Shown: positions 1 to 8,905, counted from the first letter of the stretch. The stretch: 64,000 bases of DNA from Streptococcus anginosus (GCF_001697145.1 NZ_CP012719.1:1274501-1338500), one strand, 5' to 3'. Numbers and translations: made by a program. Notes: a model not told the origin generated them from the letters alone.

Positions 1-1995
1 CTGAATAACAAGCATTCCGATTTTTTTAAGCTGCGAGCCTAACTCCTTAATATCAAAACACAGAAGCTGCTTATTTAAGTCCACATTGGACTGATGGTTA
101 AATACATTAAGAGAGCCTGTTACATAAATCTCCATTTCCGTTGCCAGTTTTTTACCGACTTTTTCTTCCTGATTTTTTAACATATCATACAGGTTTTGAA
201 GAATCGGCATATTACAAGGCTTTGGATTTTCAAAATACTTTTCATAAATCTTAGGTAGGCATCTATCTATAACCGACTTCTCTTCTGCTGTAAGACCACT
301 ACCGCCAACGACTAATTCAAGCATTGACATGATGAAGTTTGCTTTATCTTTCAGCGGTGCATCTCCATCACCATAGTTCATGTTTATATCTAAAGGATTG
401 AGGTAGTCTTTTGACTTACTGCTGACCTTTATGACTTCTCCCTTAAACTGACGCACAAGGTTTCCGTACTCGCCTTCCGGATCGCAGATAATCACATCAT
501 CATCGGTTGTAAGGATGGCATTTGCCATTTCTCTTTTTGCACTAAAGGATTTACCACTTCCCGGAGTTCCGAGAATTAAACCGTTCGGGTTTTTCAGTTT
601 TTTTCTATCTGCCATAATCAGGTTATGACTTAAAGCATTTAGTCCATAATACAAACTGTTCGATGAGTTTATGAAAAGCTCCTCTGTGGTAAAAGGCATA
701 AATACTGCCGTAGATGACGAGGTTAGTCCTCTGTCAATTTCAATCTTATTTACCCCAAGTGGAAGTACGCTGATTAAGCCCTGTTCCTGTGAGTGATCAA
801 GTCTTTTTAACTTGCAATTATGCTTATTGGCAATAGAGCTGATTTGAGAAATAGTATTATCCAGCTTTTGAATTGTCCTTGCAAAGTTCATAAAGATAAT
901 GGTTACAACAAACATTCTCTCATCTCTTGTCTGAAGATCTTTTAAGAGGCTTTTTACATCTTCTCCATAGGTTATTAAATCACTTGGAAGAATGTCCATA
1001 TCATACCCTGACCTTACCGCCTTTTTATTTTCCTCAATCTTCATCTTGTCAATGTCGGTATTTTTTCTTTTGACCATCTTGATGGCTTCTGACTGTTCGA
1101 TTGCCTTGATATGAAAAGAAATATTGATGTTATCATCTATATCCAAAAACTCGGCAAGCATACGGTCTGAAAGCTCACTTGCAAGGATTTGAAAATGGCT
1201 TGCTGCTCCGATAAACTTTCCAAACTTAAAATACCTTGACGGTGTAAAGTCAAATTCATCTGGAGCGATATATGTCTTTGTACTTTCCCTTTTCTTTAAG
1301 TCCTTATATGAAAATTCAAAGGTCTTATTCGGATTTAAAACATCATGAAGTATCTTTAGTCTTTCCTCTCCGTTAAGGCTTTCTGCTCTTACTCCCATAC
1401 TTTTAAGACTCGATAATATATCTATCTCCAGTCTTTCAAGTTTTGATATTGCCTGCTCTAAATTATCAGCTTCCACCGTAAAGGTTACATACTTTGATTT
1501 TTTCAGTCCGTTATTTCCCTTTACAATCTGACTTTTCAGCATTTCTCGAAACTCAAGACGTATATCGTCAAACCCGTCCTTTTTATCCGGGATTTGAATT
1601 GCCGACTTCATTTCTTCGTTTCTACCAAGCTGATTGATATATGAAAACTCTATGCTGACACTTGGATCAAAGGAATTAAGAAAGTTTGCAAACTGATTGA
1701 AAATCAAATCTCGATCTTCTTCTAAAGCAAGCTGATAATTTATATCCTCAAAGGCGATACTCTTATTGAAATGCTTTTCATCAATCTGACATATCCCGCT
1801 TTTTAATAATCTAAGGTAGGGAATGGTATCTTCAACTGTGTATCTTTTCGGCTCTTTCCTAAAGATAAGGTCAAGTAATCCGCCCTTATCTTTTTTGGAC
1901 TTCCCCTTATTTTGCTTTAAGTCCTGTTTTTGACTTCTTAAATCCTTTTGATTTTGTTCTAACTTTAGCTGCTGAATCTTTCTTTTGTCTTTCAA
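1..1995 (-). CDS. VirB4/TraE-like conjugation ATPase (3' end outside the window)
   Basis: This is the ATPase of the type IV secretion channel, acting at the cytoplasmic face of the membrane. It is open towards the window edge, with about 665 residues visible. The start is a TTG at 1995, preceded by GGAGG with six bases between. The N-terminus is Lys/Gln-rich and basic. A Walker A motif GTPGSGKS lies near residue 480, followed by a CDPEGEYG segment typical of VirB4/TraE. The gene overlaps the end of the upstream PrgI gene by about 89 bp, so the two are probably translated together. A start further inside is possible, but the ribosome binding site favours this TTG. Confidence 0.88.
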   Translation of the reverse strand, partial: MKDKRKIQQLKLEQNQKDLRSQKQDLKQNKGKSKKDKGGLLDLIFRKEPKRYTVEDTIPYLRLLKSGICQIDEKHFNKSIAFEDINYQLALEEDRDLIFNQFANFLNSFDPSVSIEFSYINQLGRNEEMKSAIQIPDKKDGFDDIRLEFREMLKSQIVKGNNGLKKSKYVTFTVEADNLEQAISKLERLEIDILSSLKSMGVRAESLNGEERLKILHDVLNPNKTFEFSYKDLKKRESTKTYIAPDEFDFTPSRYFKFGKFIGAASHFQILASELSDRMLAEFLDIDDNINISFHIKAIEQSEAIKMVKRKNTDIDKMKIEENKKAVRSGYDMDILPSDLITYGEDVKSLLKDLQTRDERMFVVTIIFMNFARTIQKLDNTISQISSIANKHNCKLKRLDHSQEQGLISVLPLGVNKIEIDRGLTSSSTAVFMPFTTEELFINSSNSLYYGLNALSHNLIMADRKKLKNPNGLILGTPGSGKSFSAKREMANAILTTDDDVIICDPEGEYGNLVRQFKGEVIKVSSKSKDYLNPLDINMNYGDGDAPLKDKANFIMSMLELVVGGSGLTAEEKSVIDRCLPKIYEKYFENPKPCNMPILQNLYDMLKNQEEKVGKKLATEMEIYVTGSLNVFNHQSNVDLNKQLLCFDIKELGSQLKKIGMLVIQ

Positions 1996-2296
1996 GGTAA
2001 ACCTCCTTTCTCACTCTTTTCTGTGGCTGATAAAATTTATGAAGGTAAATATACTTAAAATATTTCTCAAAGCTAAGTCCGTCCTTTTCAAAAAGAGTGA
2101 TGAAAAATATAGGGAGAGTGGACACAATGAGAAAAATGACTGCTATATCATTTGGAACGACCTTTCGCATAAATAAATAGATTGGTATTCCAATAAGTCC
2201 TGCAATCGTAAAACCTATCAGTTGTCTTTTTGTTAGGTTAAATGCCACCTTTGTTTTTACCTTCTTTAAGTCTTTTGGGATAGGTACATACGCCAT
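1907..2296 (-). CDS. PrgI family conjugation membrane protein
   Basis: This 129-residue protein has two hydrophobic segments (about residues 27-44 and 51-69) and a strongly basic C-terminal tail. It opens with the MAYVPIPKDLKKVKTKV pattern seen in PrgI proteins. PrgI is a small inner-membrane part of Gram-positive type IV secretion systems and is usually encoded next to the VirB4 ATPase, as here. Its 3' end overlaps the start of the VirB4 gene. The family call is firm; the exact position in the channel is not known from sequence. Confidence 0.88.
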   Translation of the reverse strand: MAYVPIPKDLKKVKTKVAFNLTKRQLIGFTIAGLIGIPIYLFMRKVVPNDIAVIFLIVSTLPIFFITLFEKDGLSFEKYFKYIYLHKFYQPQKRVRKEVYLERQKKDSAAKVRTKSKGFKKSKTGLKAK

Positions 2297-2299
2297 AAC

Positions 2300-2563
2300 T
2301 TACCTCCCATCTTCTTTACCCTTTGAAAGCTCCTCTATATGCTCATATACGGAGCCGATTTCTTCCTGAATACTTGCAATCTGTTCATCTGTACTTCTGT
2401 TATATCTTTCCTGCATTAGACAAAAATCATTATGGCAGCGACCGATGTCTTTTGTTCTTTCTTCCAAGTCATTTATCTTACTGTGAAGCCTGATTCTATC
2501 CATCACCGCCATAATACCTGTTCCAATTACTACTGCTATAAATACTGTTTTTCTTTTATTCAT
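2300..2563 (-). CDS. Small membrane-anchored hypothetical protein of the ICE
   Basis: This 87-residue protein has an N-terminal hydrophobic segment (about residues 7-22) after a KRK stretch, suggesting a signal anchor. A charged, probably coiled-coil region follows (residues 28-80) with two cysteines around residues 43-48. It ends four bases before PrgI, so it belongs to the transfer operon. I do not recognise a named family. It may be a small accessory subunit of the secretion channel, judged only from position and topology. Confidence 0.6.
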   Translation of the reverse strand: MNKRKTVFIAVVIGTGIMAVMDRIRLHSKINDLEERTKDIGRCHNDFCLMQERYNRSTDEQIASIQEEIGSVYEHIEELSKGKEDGR

Positions 2564-2580
2564 ACTATCTTTCCTTTCTT

Positions 2581-3444
2581 TTAGTGTGCATTTAATACGC
2601 TTTTGGCCAGTGTTCCGCTCTTTAGCATCATTAACCCCAGCAAAACCGCATATCCAAGTATCGTAAAAGTACTTGTGTGTATATCTGTTATCTGTATTGT
2701 CTTAACTAATACTGCGTATATTCCAAGACAAACCATTAAAAAGAGTCCTTGTAGTCCTATGGCAAATAAGCCTTTGATATAGTTTGTTCCAATCTGTCCC
2801 CACTCTTTGTTTCCCATAGTTGCAAATGGAATGGCTGAAACGGATGAGTAAACATATATCTCAAACATTCTTCCGTAAACCACAAGCATAATCACAATGG
2901 AGATTCCCTGTATAGCTATCTTTATGAGCGAAGTTTCAAAGAGTATCATTACAAGCTCTCCAAGACCTTTATCTTTTAATCCTTCTACCATTTTTACTAT
3001 CTGATCTCCGGAGATAACGGCAGAGGTATTGATAACCCCTGCCGCTTTATTTACCATGTGCTGTGCCACATCAAAGACTGCCATAGAAAACTGAAAAGCA
3101 TGAGACACTAACCATACGGCAATCCACATCTTTATGATGTACTTGAAAAATTCAAAGGTATCCGTATCGTGCATATTGTTCTTTTGCATAACCATATTGA
3201 TAAGCTCGATACAAAGGACTGCCGTTATGATTAGTCCTGCTATGGGGATAATAACGGAATCGTTAATGCTTTTAATAAAACTGAAAACCTGTCCGTTCCA
3301 CCCCATCGGTGTCTTTCCCACATCCGTTGCAATCGCACCAACTTTATCGTTGATGTCAAGAAACATGGACTCAAGATTTGCTTGGATCCCGCCCAGTAGA
3401 AGGTCTTTGAAAAACTCCTCTATCTTGTCGAATATCCCAAACAT
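2581..3444 (-). CDS. VirB6/TrbL-like multispanning conjugation protein
   Basis: This 287-residue protein has about six hydrophobic segments, the first clear one near residues 61-85. The N-terminus is amphipathic (MFGIFDKIEEFFKDLL). Size, topology and place between Maff2 and PrgI fit the TrbL/VirB6-like membrane protein (CD0411-type) of Tn1549-like ICEs, which forms part of the inner-membrane channel. No catalytic motif is expected. It sits 19 bp after the Maff2 gene, in the same leftward operon. Confidence 0.82.
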   Translation of the reverse strand: MFGIFDKIEEFFKDLLLGGIQANLESMFLDINDKVGAIATDVGKTPMGWNGQVFSFIKSINDSVIIPIAGLIITAVLCIELINMVMQKNNMHDTDTFEFFKYIIKMWIAVWLVSHAFQFSMAVFDVAQHMVNKAAGVINTSAVISGDQIVKMVEGLKDKGLGELVMILFETSLIKIAIQGISIVIMLVVYGRMFEIYVYSSVSAIPFATMGNKEWGQIGTNYIKGLFAIGLQGLFLMVCLGIYAVLVKTIQITDIHTSTFTILGYAVLLGLMMLKSGTLAKSVLNAH

Positions 3445-3463
3445 TTAGCTTCTCCTTTTCTTC

Positions 3464-3679
3464 TTACTTGAGTACATTGGCAAGAAGTGGAATGAGCTTT
3501 AATCCGATAAGGACAATGCCACCACCTGCCATAAGCTGCTTAATACCCTGAGATTTTGCACCCGGATTGTCATTACCATAACCTTCCATCAGGTTAATAA
3601 CGCCCCACGCTCCAAGTCCTGCACCTACTGCCATAACTAAAATCTTTAATACATTTACCGCCTGTGTAAAAAATTCCAT
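3464..3679 (-). CDS. Maff2 family small membrane protein
   Basis: This 71-residue protein has two hydrophobic helices (about residues 8-29 and 49-69) joined by a Gly/Asn-rich loop with the sequence EGYGNDNPGAKSQG. That pattern is typical of the Maff-2 family found beside TrbL-like genes in Firmicutes ICEs. Size and topology resemble VirB2-type pilin or channel subunits, but that role is inference. The gene starts three bases after the SSB stop codon, so it is probably cotranscribed with it. Confidence 0.85.
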   Translation of the reverse strand: MEFFTQAVNVLKILVMAVGAGLGAWGVINLMEGYGNDNPGAKSQGIKQLMAGGGIVLIGLKLIPLLANVLK

Positions 3680-3682
3680 GAT

Positions 3683-3994
3683 TTATTCCTCCTCGTTTTC
3701 TTCTTTCTTTTCAATCTTGTTATATGACTTCACAACAAAATTTTTGTAAGTCTTTCCATCTTTTTCACGCTTCTTAAAGTATCCAAAGATATGGATTAAA
3801 TCGCCTTTTTCAAAGGCTTTTGCTGTTTCTACCTTTTCACCGTAGGCTGCACAATTGATATATTCCTTGCCTTTTCCATACTTTTTTACAAGCGTGAAGT
3901 TTACAACCTCAACAGCTTCTCCATCTTTGTCAAAACTCGAAAAAGTTGGTTCTGCCAATAAATTGGCGTTGATGTTAATCATTTCTTGCTTCAT
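3683..3994 (-). CDS. ssb: Single-stranded DNA-binding protein of the ICE
   Basis: This 103-residue protein looks like a single OB-fold: an N-terminal strand ININANLLAEPTF, central VVNFTLVKKYGKGKEYINCAAYG, then ALIHIFGYFKKREKDGKTY-like strands and an acidic Glu-rich C-terminus (KKEENEEE). The acidic tail resembles the partner-binding tip of SSBs. It is shorter than chromosomal SSB. It probably protects transferred single strands. Translation may start at either Met 1 or Met 4. A small leader reading frame and a terminator hairpin lie just upstream. Confidence 0.78.
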   Translation of the reverse strand: MKQEMININANLLAEPTFSSFDKDGEAVEVVNFTLVKKYGKGKEYINCAAYGEKVETAKAFEKGDLIHIFGYFKKREKDGKTYKNFVVKSYNKIEKKEENEEE

Positions 3995-4019
3995 TAAAAA
4001 TCTCTCCTTTTCTTTTCAA

Positions 4020-4055
4020 TAAAAAAGCGACTGGAGTTTTTTCTTTTCCAATCGC
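4020..4055 (-). terminator. Hairpin with U-tract ahead of ssb
   Basis: On the minus strand a nine-base-pair stem (arms 4047-4055 and 4027-4035, one G-U pair) is followed by six U residues. It lies between the small reading frame at 4067-4108 and ssb, so readthrough or attenuation here would set expression of ssb and the transfer genes. Confidence 0.7.
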
Positions 4056-4066
4056 TAACGCTCAAA

Positions 4067-4108
4067 CTATTTAATTGTTTCCTTAGTGGGACTTCTTATC
4101 CTTACCAT
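4067..4108 (-). CDS. Possible 13-codon leader peptide
   Basis: A short frame, MVRIRSPTKETIK then stop, has a perfect AGGAGG four bases before its ATG. It lies between two intrinsic terminators and ahead of ssb. The good ribosome binding site and the following terminator hairpin resemble a leader-peptide attenuator, but no function is known and the frame is short enough to be chance. Confidence 0.4.
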   Translation of the reverse strand: MVRIRSPTKETIK

Positions 4109-4130
4109 CTTGCCTCCTGATTTTAGGTAA

Positions 4131-4168
4131 TAAAAAAGCAGCAAATCTATGTTCTTTAGACTTACTGC
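4131..4168 (-). terminator. Intrinsic terminator at the virD4 stop codon
   Basis: The minus strand has a stem of about 12 pairs (arms 4157-4168 and 4138-4149, two G-U pairs), a seven-base loop and six U residues. The stem includes the virD4 stop codon (4162-4164). Confidence 0.7.
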
Positions 4169-5618
4169 ACTCTTGTAATAAGAGTTTCTCTATTTAATTT
4201 TGCTTTCCCTTTTCGCTTCATATAGCTTTCAATATCAAACAAATTCTTCTTGTCATAGTCCTCCAAAAGTTTGTAATTCTTGTGCTTTGTAATATCGAAT
4301 TTGTCTGACAAAAATGGTCTGACACCTCGAAGCTGAAAAATACATTTACTACCATCCATGACTGTTATCTCGTCTTGGCTCATCAACTCTTTTCCTGTCT
4401 TTTGGTAATTGAGTCCGTAACTATTGGCATTAGATCTTGTTTCCGATGTATTATATAGGTCGATGGTTTCTTTCCCCAGTGTTTCAGATAGTTCTTTAAG
4501 TGTTGTCTTTTCCTTACCACCAAGAAACAAGGTACTATCACAGTTACCTACAATCGTATCTGCATTATCCTTGTAAATTGCTTTTAGCTGAGATTGTGCC
4601 TGCAAGATAATACTTGCTGAAATTTCTCTTGAACGGATTGTCGCAATCAATTTCTCAAATTTGGGAATTAAGCCTATATTTGCAAACTCATCAAGCAAGC
4701 ACCTTACATGAACAGGTAATCTTCCTCCGTACTCATCATCTGCCTTATCACAAAGTAGGTTAAATAGCTGTGAGTACATAATAGACACTACAAAGTTAAA
4801 GGTATCATCTGTATCAGAGATAATAACAAAGAGTGCTATCTTTCTATCTCCCAGTGTATCAAGCTCAAGCTCATCTTCTTTCATCAAGTCCCTAAGCTCC
4901 TGAATATCAAAAGGGGCAAGTCTTGCTCCACAAGAAATAAGAATAGACTTCGCCGTTTTTCCCGCAGCAAGTTTGTATTTCTTATATTGCTTAACTGCAA
5001 AGTGCGTAGGTTCTTTCTTTTCCAATGCTTCAAATAATCTATCAATAGGATTCATGTATGTTTCATCATCTTCTCTAACTTCTGAAGCATCTATCATATC
5101 AAGGAGTGTTGCAAAGTTCTTTTCTTCTCTTGGAGCTTCATAGAAGATATATCCAATAAGAGCTGTATAGTAGAGTTTTTCGGCTTTGACCCAAAAATCC
5201 TCACCTGCTTTTTCACCCTCACCCTTTGTGTTTGCAATGATTGTCTGCACTAATTTGAGTATATCTTTTTCACTTCTAAGGTAGGCGAATGGATTGTACT
5301 TCATGCTCTTTTTGAAGTTGATGGTATTTAAGATTTTTATCTCATAACCGTTATCTTCAAGCATCTTACCACATTCAATGACTATCGTTCCTTTAGGATC
5401 TGTTACACAATATGATGAGTGCATTTGCATTAGATTTGGCTTTACATAAAATCTTGTCTTTCCTGAACCAGAACCACCTATAACCAAAACATTTTTATTT
5501 CTTGCATACTTTGGATTTGCCGGTCTGCCATTCATGGTTAATCGTTCGGTTTGAGTAAGCAAGATATTATTTTGAAACTTCTCATCTACATAAGGCTGAA
5601 TATCTTTTGTCGTTCCCC
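4162..5618 (-). pseudogene. VirD4/TraG coupling protein, 3' part (gene split by an inserted element)
   Basis: This is the C-terminal 484 codons of the T4SS coupling protein, the ATPase that brings relaxase-bound DNA to the channel. In frame from 5618 it reads WGTTKDIQPYVDEK and then continues through Walker A GGSGSGKT, Walker B-like CLLDEFANIG and a C-terminal VirD4 region. An in-frame stop (5632-5634) lies in the inserted element. A TTG at 5562 could restart a 466-residue product, but this lacks the membrane anchor. The N-terminal part is at 12543-12872 and ends in GSARW, exactly where this part resumes. The joined protein would be about 594 residues, a normal family length. Confidence 0.9.
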
Positions 5619-5690
5619 AGGAAGCGTTTTGTCAAGTACCTTTTTATATATATGGATGCTTTTTCTATAAGGCTTTTTTCTTTTGGGCAG

Positions 5691-5723
5691 AGAAAAACAG
5701 TAAACCTTTTTTGATTTACTGTT
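5691..5723. repeat. 33-bp repeat with a bidirectional terminator-like hairpin, copy 1
   Basis: Arms AACAGTAAA (5696-5704) and TTTACTGTT (5715-5723) form a perfect nine-pair stem around a T-rich loop. The whole 33 bp recurs exactly at 8939-8971. It sits just inside the left end of the element, downstream of the leftward SAP-like gene, and could end transcription from that side. Confidence 0.75.
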
Positions 5724-5771
5724 CATGTGTTAGTTTTTATTAAATTGTTAGTTTATCAAGCTGAAAATATC

Positions 5772-6389
5772 CTACTTGCAATACTCTTTTATTTTATGAG
5801 CATATTCAGTCAAAAGATTCTTTGAATAAATTTTTTCATTTCTTGAATTTCTTACTTCTTTCCAAAGAATGGAAGCTACTTTTAATTTATTTGAATAGTT
5901 GCAACTATTTTCATCTGCACAGAAATCCTTTAAAAATTGATTCCATTGACAAACCGAATTATCATACTTGGCATAATCCGATTTTCCATAATAAACTTTC
6001 AGCATATCTTGAATTGTAAAACTCAAATCATTTTCTCTTTTTATTTTTCTCCAAGCAGTAGCCATATCAGCAGTAAATTTAAATGGTGAAACATCTGTTA
6101 AAATTGAAAAATATTCTCTAAATTGTGTGTTAAAGGAGAACCCACATTCAAGTAATGGCGTATCTAAGGTAATAGTTTCTACTTGTTTCTTTTCATTTTT
6201 TATTGATGATTTTTTAATCAAATTGCCCTTAAAGTACTGCTCAATAATATAATTGAGTTCTTGTTTTATACCTCTATATTCTAATCCTAATGACTTGCAT
6301 ATCTGTGAAAGTTCTTCACGATACCAATAGTATTTACTAAATTCATCAAACGATGTAATTTTATCAAACTCAGGTCTACTTTCTATCAA
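5772..6389 (-). CDS. SAP-like domain hypothetical protein (cargo)
   Basis: This 205-residue protein begins at a TTG preceded by GAGGAG with eight bases between. Residues 7-55 (FDEFSKYYWYREELSQICKS followed by GLEYRGIKQELNYIIEQY) resemble a SAP helix-extended-helix motif, which often binds DNA. The rest is a helical domain with several aromatic positions (FKFTADMATAW, KVYYGKSDYAKY). It lies 12 bp after an NTF2-like gene and looks like cargo of the mobilizable element. The SAP assignment rests on visual similarity; the role is unknown. Confidence 0.55.
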   Translation of the reverse strand: MIESRPEFDKITSFDEFSKYYWYREELSQICKSLGLEYRGIKQELNYIIEQYFKGNLIKKSSIKNEKKQVETITLDTPLLECGFSFNTQFREYFSILTDVSPFKFTADMATAWRKIKRENDLSFTIQDMLKVYYGKSDYAKYDNSVCQWNQFLKDFCADENSCNYSNKLKVASILWKEVRNSRNEKIYSKNLLTEYAHKIKEYCK

Positions 6390-6401
6390 TATTTTATCTC
6401 C

Positions 6402-6821
6402 TCAAAACCAATTTGCTTTTTCATCTCTAAATAAGGGTGTTTCACTCTCTTTATAAGGATTGTAGTTATTGCAATTACAGCCAAACTCTTTTAATGCTTT
6501 TATCTTATTATCGGCTGTCCAAACAATCAAAGAAATACCGTCAAATTCTTCAACTTTCCCCTCATTCATTTTATTTTTGAAGTGCCATTCTACAATAGTT
6601 TGATTATCCTTATGAAAAAATTGCTTTATATCCCACGCAAGCACTATCCCTCTTGTATTCCACTCATTAAACCAGTGCTTTACTGTTTGACGGTTTTCAT
6701 ACTTAGGACACCAACTCTCAATATAAATTACATCATCAGAAAAAATTTCATCTATCCCTAAGTCTTGTTGTGTAAGCCACATATCAAACCATAAACGAAT
6801 GATTTTCTCTCTTTCATTCAT
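6402..6821 (-). CDS. NTF2-like (SnoaL-type) small protein (cargo)
   Basis: This protein of about 139 residues fits the NTF2-like fold: N-terminal helix EREKIIRLWFDMWLTQQDLG, strand with DVIYIESW, helix QTVKHWFNEW, then strands WDIKQFFHKDNQTIVEWHF and FDGISLIVW. Start Met at 6821 is chosen because GGAGG lies at a good distance upstream; an upstream ATG at 6845 overlaps that site. Members include enzymes and stress or binding proteins of many kinds, so the substrate cannot be given. It is paired with the SAP-like gene in the element's cargo. Confidence 0.65.
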   Translation of the reverse strand: MNEREKIIRLWFDMWLTQQDLGIDEIFSDDVIYIESWCPKYENRQTVKHWFNEWNTRGIVLAWDIKQFFHKDNQTIVEWHFKNKMNEGKVEEFDGISLIVWTADNKIKALKEFGCNCNNYNPYKESETPLFRDEKANWF

Positions 6822-6882
6822 AAATTTAAGCTCCTCCAAAATCAAATAACTATTTATAATTATACCATTTTTCCGATTGATT

Positions 6883-8343
6883 TTATAGGTCTAACTCATT
6901 CCTCTTTACCTGTGATAGTTGCTTTTTTTGTTCCTGTAACTGCTCTATACAGGTCTTAACTTTTTCTGCCTGTCCTACTTCTTCTCGTATCTCTAATATC
7001 TGATTGTAAAGGCTCATTTTCTCTTTTTTCAAATTGGCAACTTCTGATTTCCATTTGGATATATTCAAGGTCTTACTTTCACCTAAATGCTTTTTCAGAT
7101 ATTTCTTGGCACTTTCAAATAAAAGAATCTCTGCCGTATGCTCGTTATAAAAATCTTCCTGTTTGCTTTTCTTGGTTTTGGTATAGGCTTTGTAGGTGTC
7201 CTTGTACTTCAAATATTTTTCTGATTGGTCTATGAGTTGTGTTTTTTCATCAATCTTCTTTTCAGTGTCTTTTAAAGCTCTTGTGGTCTTATAATTCTTA
7301 TCTCGTAAATCGGTAATGCTTTCTTTCAGTTCAGATAATGAATTGATGTTTTTCTCTTTTAGTAATTGACAACTCTCAATATATTTCTCTAAGTCTGCAT
7401 TATTCTTATCTGCATTTTTATGGATAAGATTTTCAAAGATTGATTGTAAATTTTCTTTGGGTGGGAGGGTGGACTTTGTATTTTCGTTTTCTGTTTTTTC
7501 TTCTTTGCCTATTCCTCTTATCCAATTAAGCAATGCTTTTATTCTTCTTGAAATTTCTCTTAAAATCATATTTTGATGTTTGATTTCTCTATTGATATTT
7601 CCTCTGTCTGTAGCTATACCTTTCTTTTCCATTTGGGTTGCTGATACTCCTAAATGAATGGTCGGTATTTGTTCTATGCCTTGTCTTTGATAAGAACGAT
7701 GGTCTACTTTTTCCTGTATGCTGTTTTCTTCAAGATATTTGTTTGTAATGTCTGCCCATGCCTTTCGCCACTCTTCTGCTTTGTCTTGCTCGTTCCAATC
7801 GGTTGTATTTATCTTTCTTGTCTTGTAATTACCATTTTTAAGTTTTACTTTCTCGCCATTTTCATCAAGGATATATTCTTTTTTTGATTTTGCTCCCCAT
7901 GTTGTATCTTCATTTAGTGGTCGCATGGTTAGTAGGATGTGGCAATGTGGGTTCCCATCATTTTTATCGTGTAGGGCAATATCAGCACACATACCGACTT
8001 TTACAAAGTTTTCTTTTACATATTCTCGTACAAGATTTATTTGTTTTTCTCTGTCTAATTCTTTGGGTAAGGCAACTTCAATTTCTCTTGCAAGTTGTGA
8101 GTTTTTACTTTTTTCTATTTTCTCTACACTGTTCCATAATGTTCCTCTCTCTAAAAATCCCTGTGGTGCATTTTGTGGTAAAAGAATTTCTGTATGAGCT
8201 ATTCCACCTTTTCTTGTAAAATCATGGATTATACCGTCATATTCATTTTTTATCTTTTCGCCACTTCGATAGGCGGAAGCTGCTACTGCACTTTTGCCTT
8301 TGCCTCTTGAAATAATCTTTATGCAAAGATGATATATCGCCAT
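6883..8343 (-). CDS. mobA: MobA/MobL family relaxase
   Basis: This 486-residue relaxase would nick the element's oriT and lead the strand into a conjugation channel. The N-terminus carries the MobA/MobL signature MAIYHLCIKIISRG with the catalytic tyrosine probably Tyr25 (AASAYRSGE), and a metal-binding histidine motif NPHCHILLT near residue 132. A further conserved segment, DHRSYQRQG, lies near residue 215. The C-terminal half (about 300-480) is a long coiled coil, as is common in MOBQ proteins without a primase. An oriT-like sequence lies immediately upstream. The protein must use another element's transfer apparatus, since the inserted element has none. Confidence 0.92.
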   Translation of the reverse strand: MAIYHLCIKIISRGKGKSAVAASAYRSGEKIKNEYDGIIHDFTRKGGIAHTEILLPQNAPQGFLERGTLWNSVEKIEKSKNSQLAREIEVALPKELDREKQINLVREYVKENFVKVGMCADIALHDKNDGNPHCHILLTMRPLNEDTTWGAKSKKEYILDENGEKVKLKNGNYKTRKINTTDWNEQDKAEEWRKAWADITNKYLEENSIQEKVDHRSYQRQGIEQIPTIHLGVSATQMEKKGIATDRGNINREIKHQNMILREISRRIKALLNWIRGIGKEEKTENENTKSTLPPKENLQSIFENLIHKNADKNNADLEKYIESCQLLKEKNINSLSELKESITDLRDKNYKTTRALKDTEKKIDEKTQLIDQSEKYLKYKDTYKAYTKTKKSKQEDFYNEHTAEILLFESAKKYLKKHLGESKTLNISKWKSEVANLKKEKMSLYNQILEIREEVGQAEKVKTCIEQLQEQKKQLSQVKRNELDL

Positions 8344-8402
8344 AAGAGAAAACCTCCTTTCGTTTTTCTGATACTTTGATGTGGCGATAGATAAGACTTC
8401 CT

Positions 8403-8432
8403 AAAAAAATCGGATAGCTTTTTATCCGATTT
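8403..8432 (-). terminator. Hairpin upstream of mobA
   Basis: On the minus strand a perfect ten-base-pair stem (arms 8423-8432 and 8407-8416) is followed by a U-tract. It lies between the oriT region and the mobA start, so it may limit readthrough into mobA or act as an attenuator. Confidence 0.7.
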
Positions 8433-8534
8433 CTTTTGGGAAGTACACAAGGGGTAGGAAATTTATTTCCGTAGGGGAGTGTAGCTCCCCTGTATCAGCG
8501 TTAGCTGATATGCCCTCTGCCAAGAGCCTTCGGA

Positions 8535-8580
8535 GAACGCACACACCTGTTAAGGTGTATATGTGCGCCCTTGTAAACAA
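8535..8580 (+). other. oriT: Candidate origin of transfer (MOBQ type)
   Basis: A six-base inverted repeat ACACCT/AGGTGT (8543-8548 and 8553-8558, loop GTTA) is followed by ATGTGCGCCCTTG (8561-8573). In the RSF1010/R1162 MOBQ oriT an inverted repeat is likewise followed by a TAAGTGCGCCCT-type nick region. By analogy the nick would fall between G8567 and C8568. The site lies just upstream of the MobA/MobL gene, the usual place. Other short hairpins occupy 8460-8530. Confidence 0.75.
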
Positions 8581-8584
8581 GGGA

Positions 8585-8905
8585 CTATTCTTCTATGTCC
8601 GTTTCTTCATCTTCTTTTTTTATGTTTTGAGTTTCTGTTTCTTCTCTGCTTTCTATGATTTTTTTTATTTTGATATTGGCTTCTTCTTTACGAATTAGAG
8701 ATGTGATTAGCTGATAAAATTCATCTTTGGTTAAGTTCTTGCTTTCTGTAAATATACTTTCAAAGACTGCCCCTTTTTCATATATCCTTTTATCTCTCTT
8801 TTTTCGTTCTTCCTGTTTCTGCTGACTGATGAGCTTTTTCCTTTTGTTTTGTAACTGCTTGATTTCTTCATCTGCCATTAAGATTTTTTCTTCAATGTTT
8901 TTCAT
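8585..8905 (-). CDS. DUF3847-like small protein upstream of mobA
   Basis: This 106-residue, highly charged and probably coiled-coil protein (residues 1-45 rich in Lys, Glu and Gln) has the pattern KRDKRIYEKGAVFESIF, typical of the DUF3847 proteins encoded ahead of MobA/MobL in Firmicutes elements. The C-terminus is acidic. It could be a relaxase accessory factor acting at oriT, which lies just downstream, but that is inference from location. Confidence 0.65.
   Translation of the reverse strand: MKNIEEKILMADEEIKQLQNKRKKLISQQKQEERKKRDKRIYEKGAVFESIFTESKNLTKDEFYQLITSLIRKEEANIKIKKIIESREETETQNIKKEDEETDIEE

Noticed and set aside
8510..8698. A rightward 62-codon frame across the oriT region
   Set aside because: It has no ribosome binding site, is antisense to the DUF3847-like gene and overlaps the hairpin-rich oriT.
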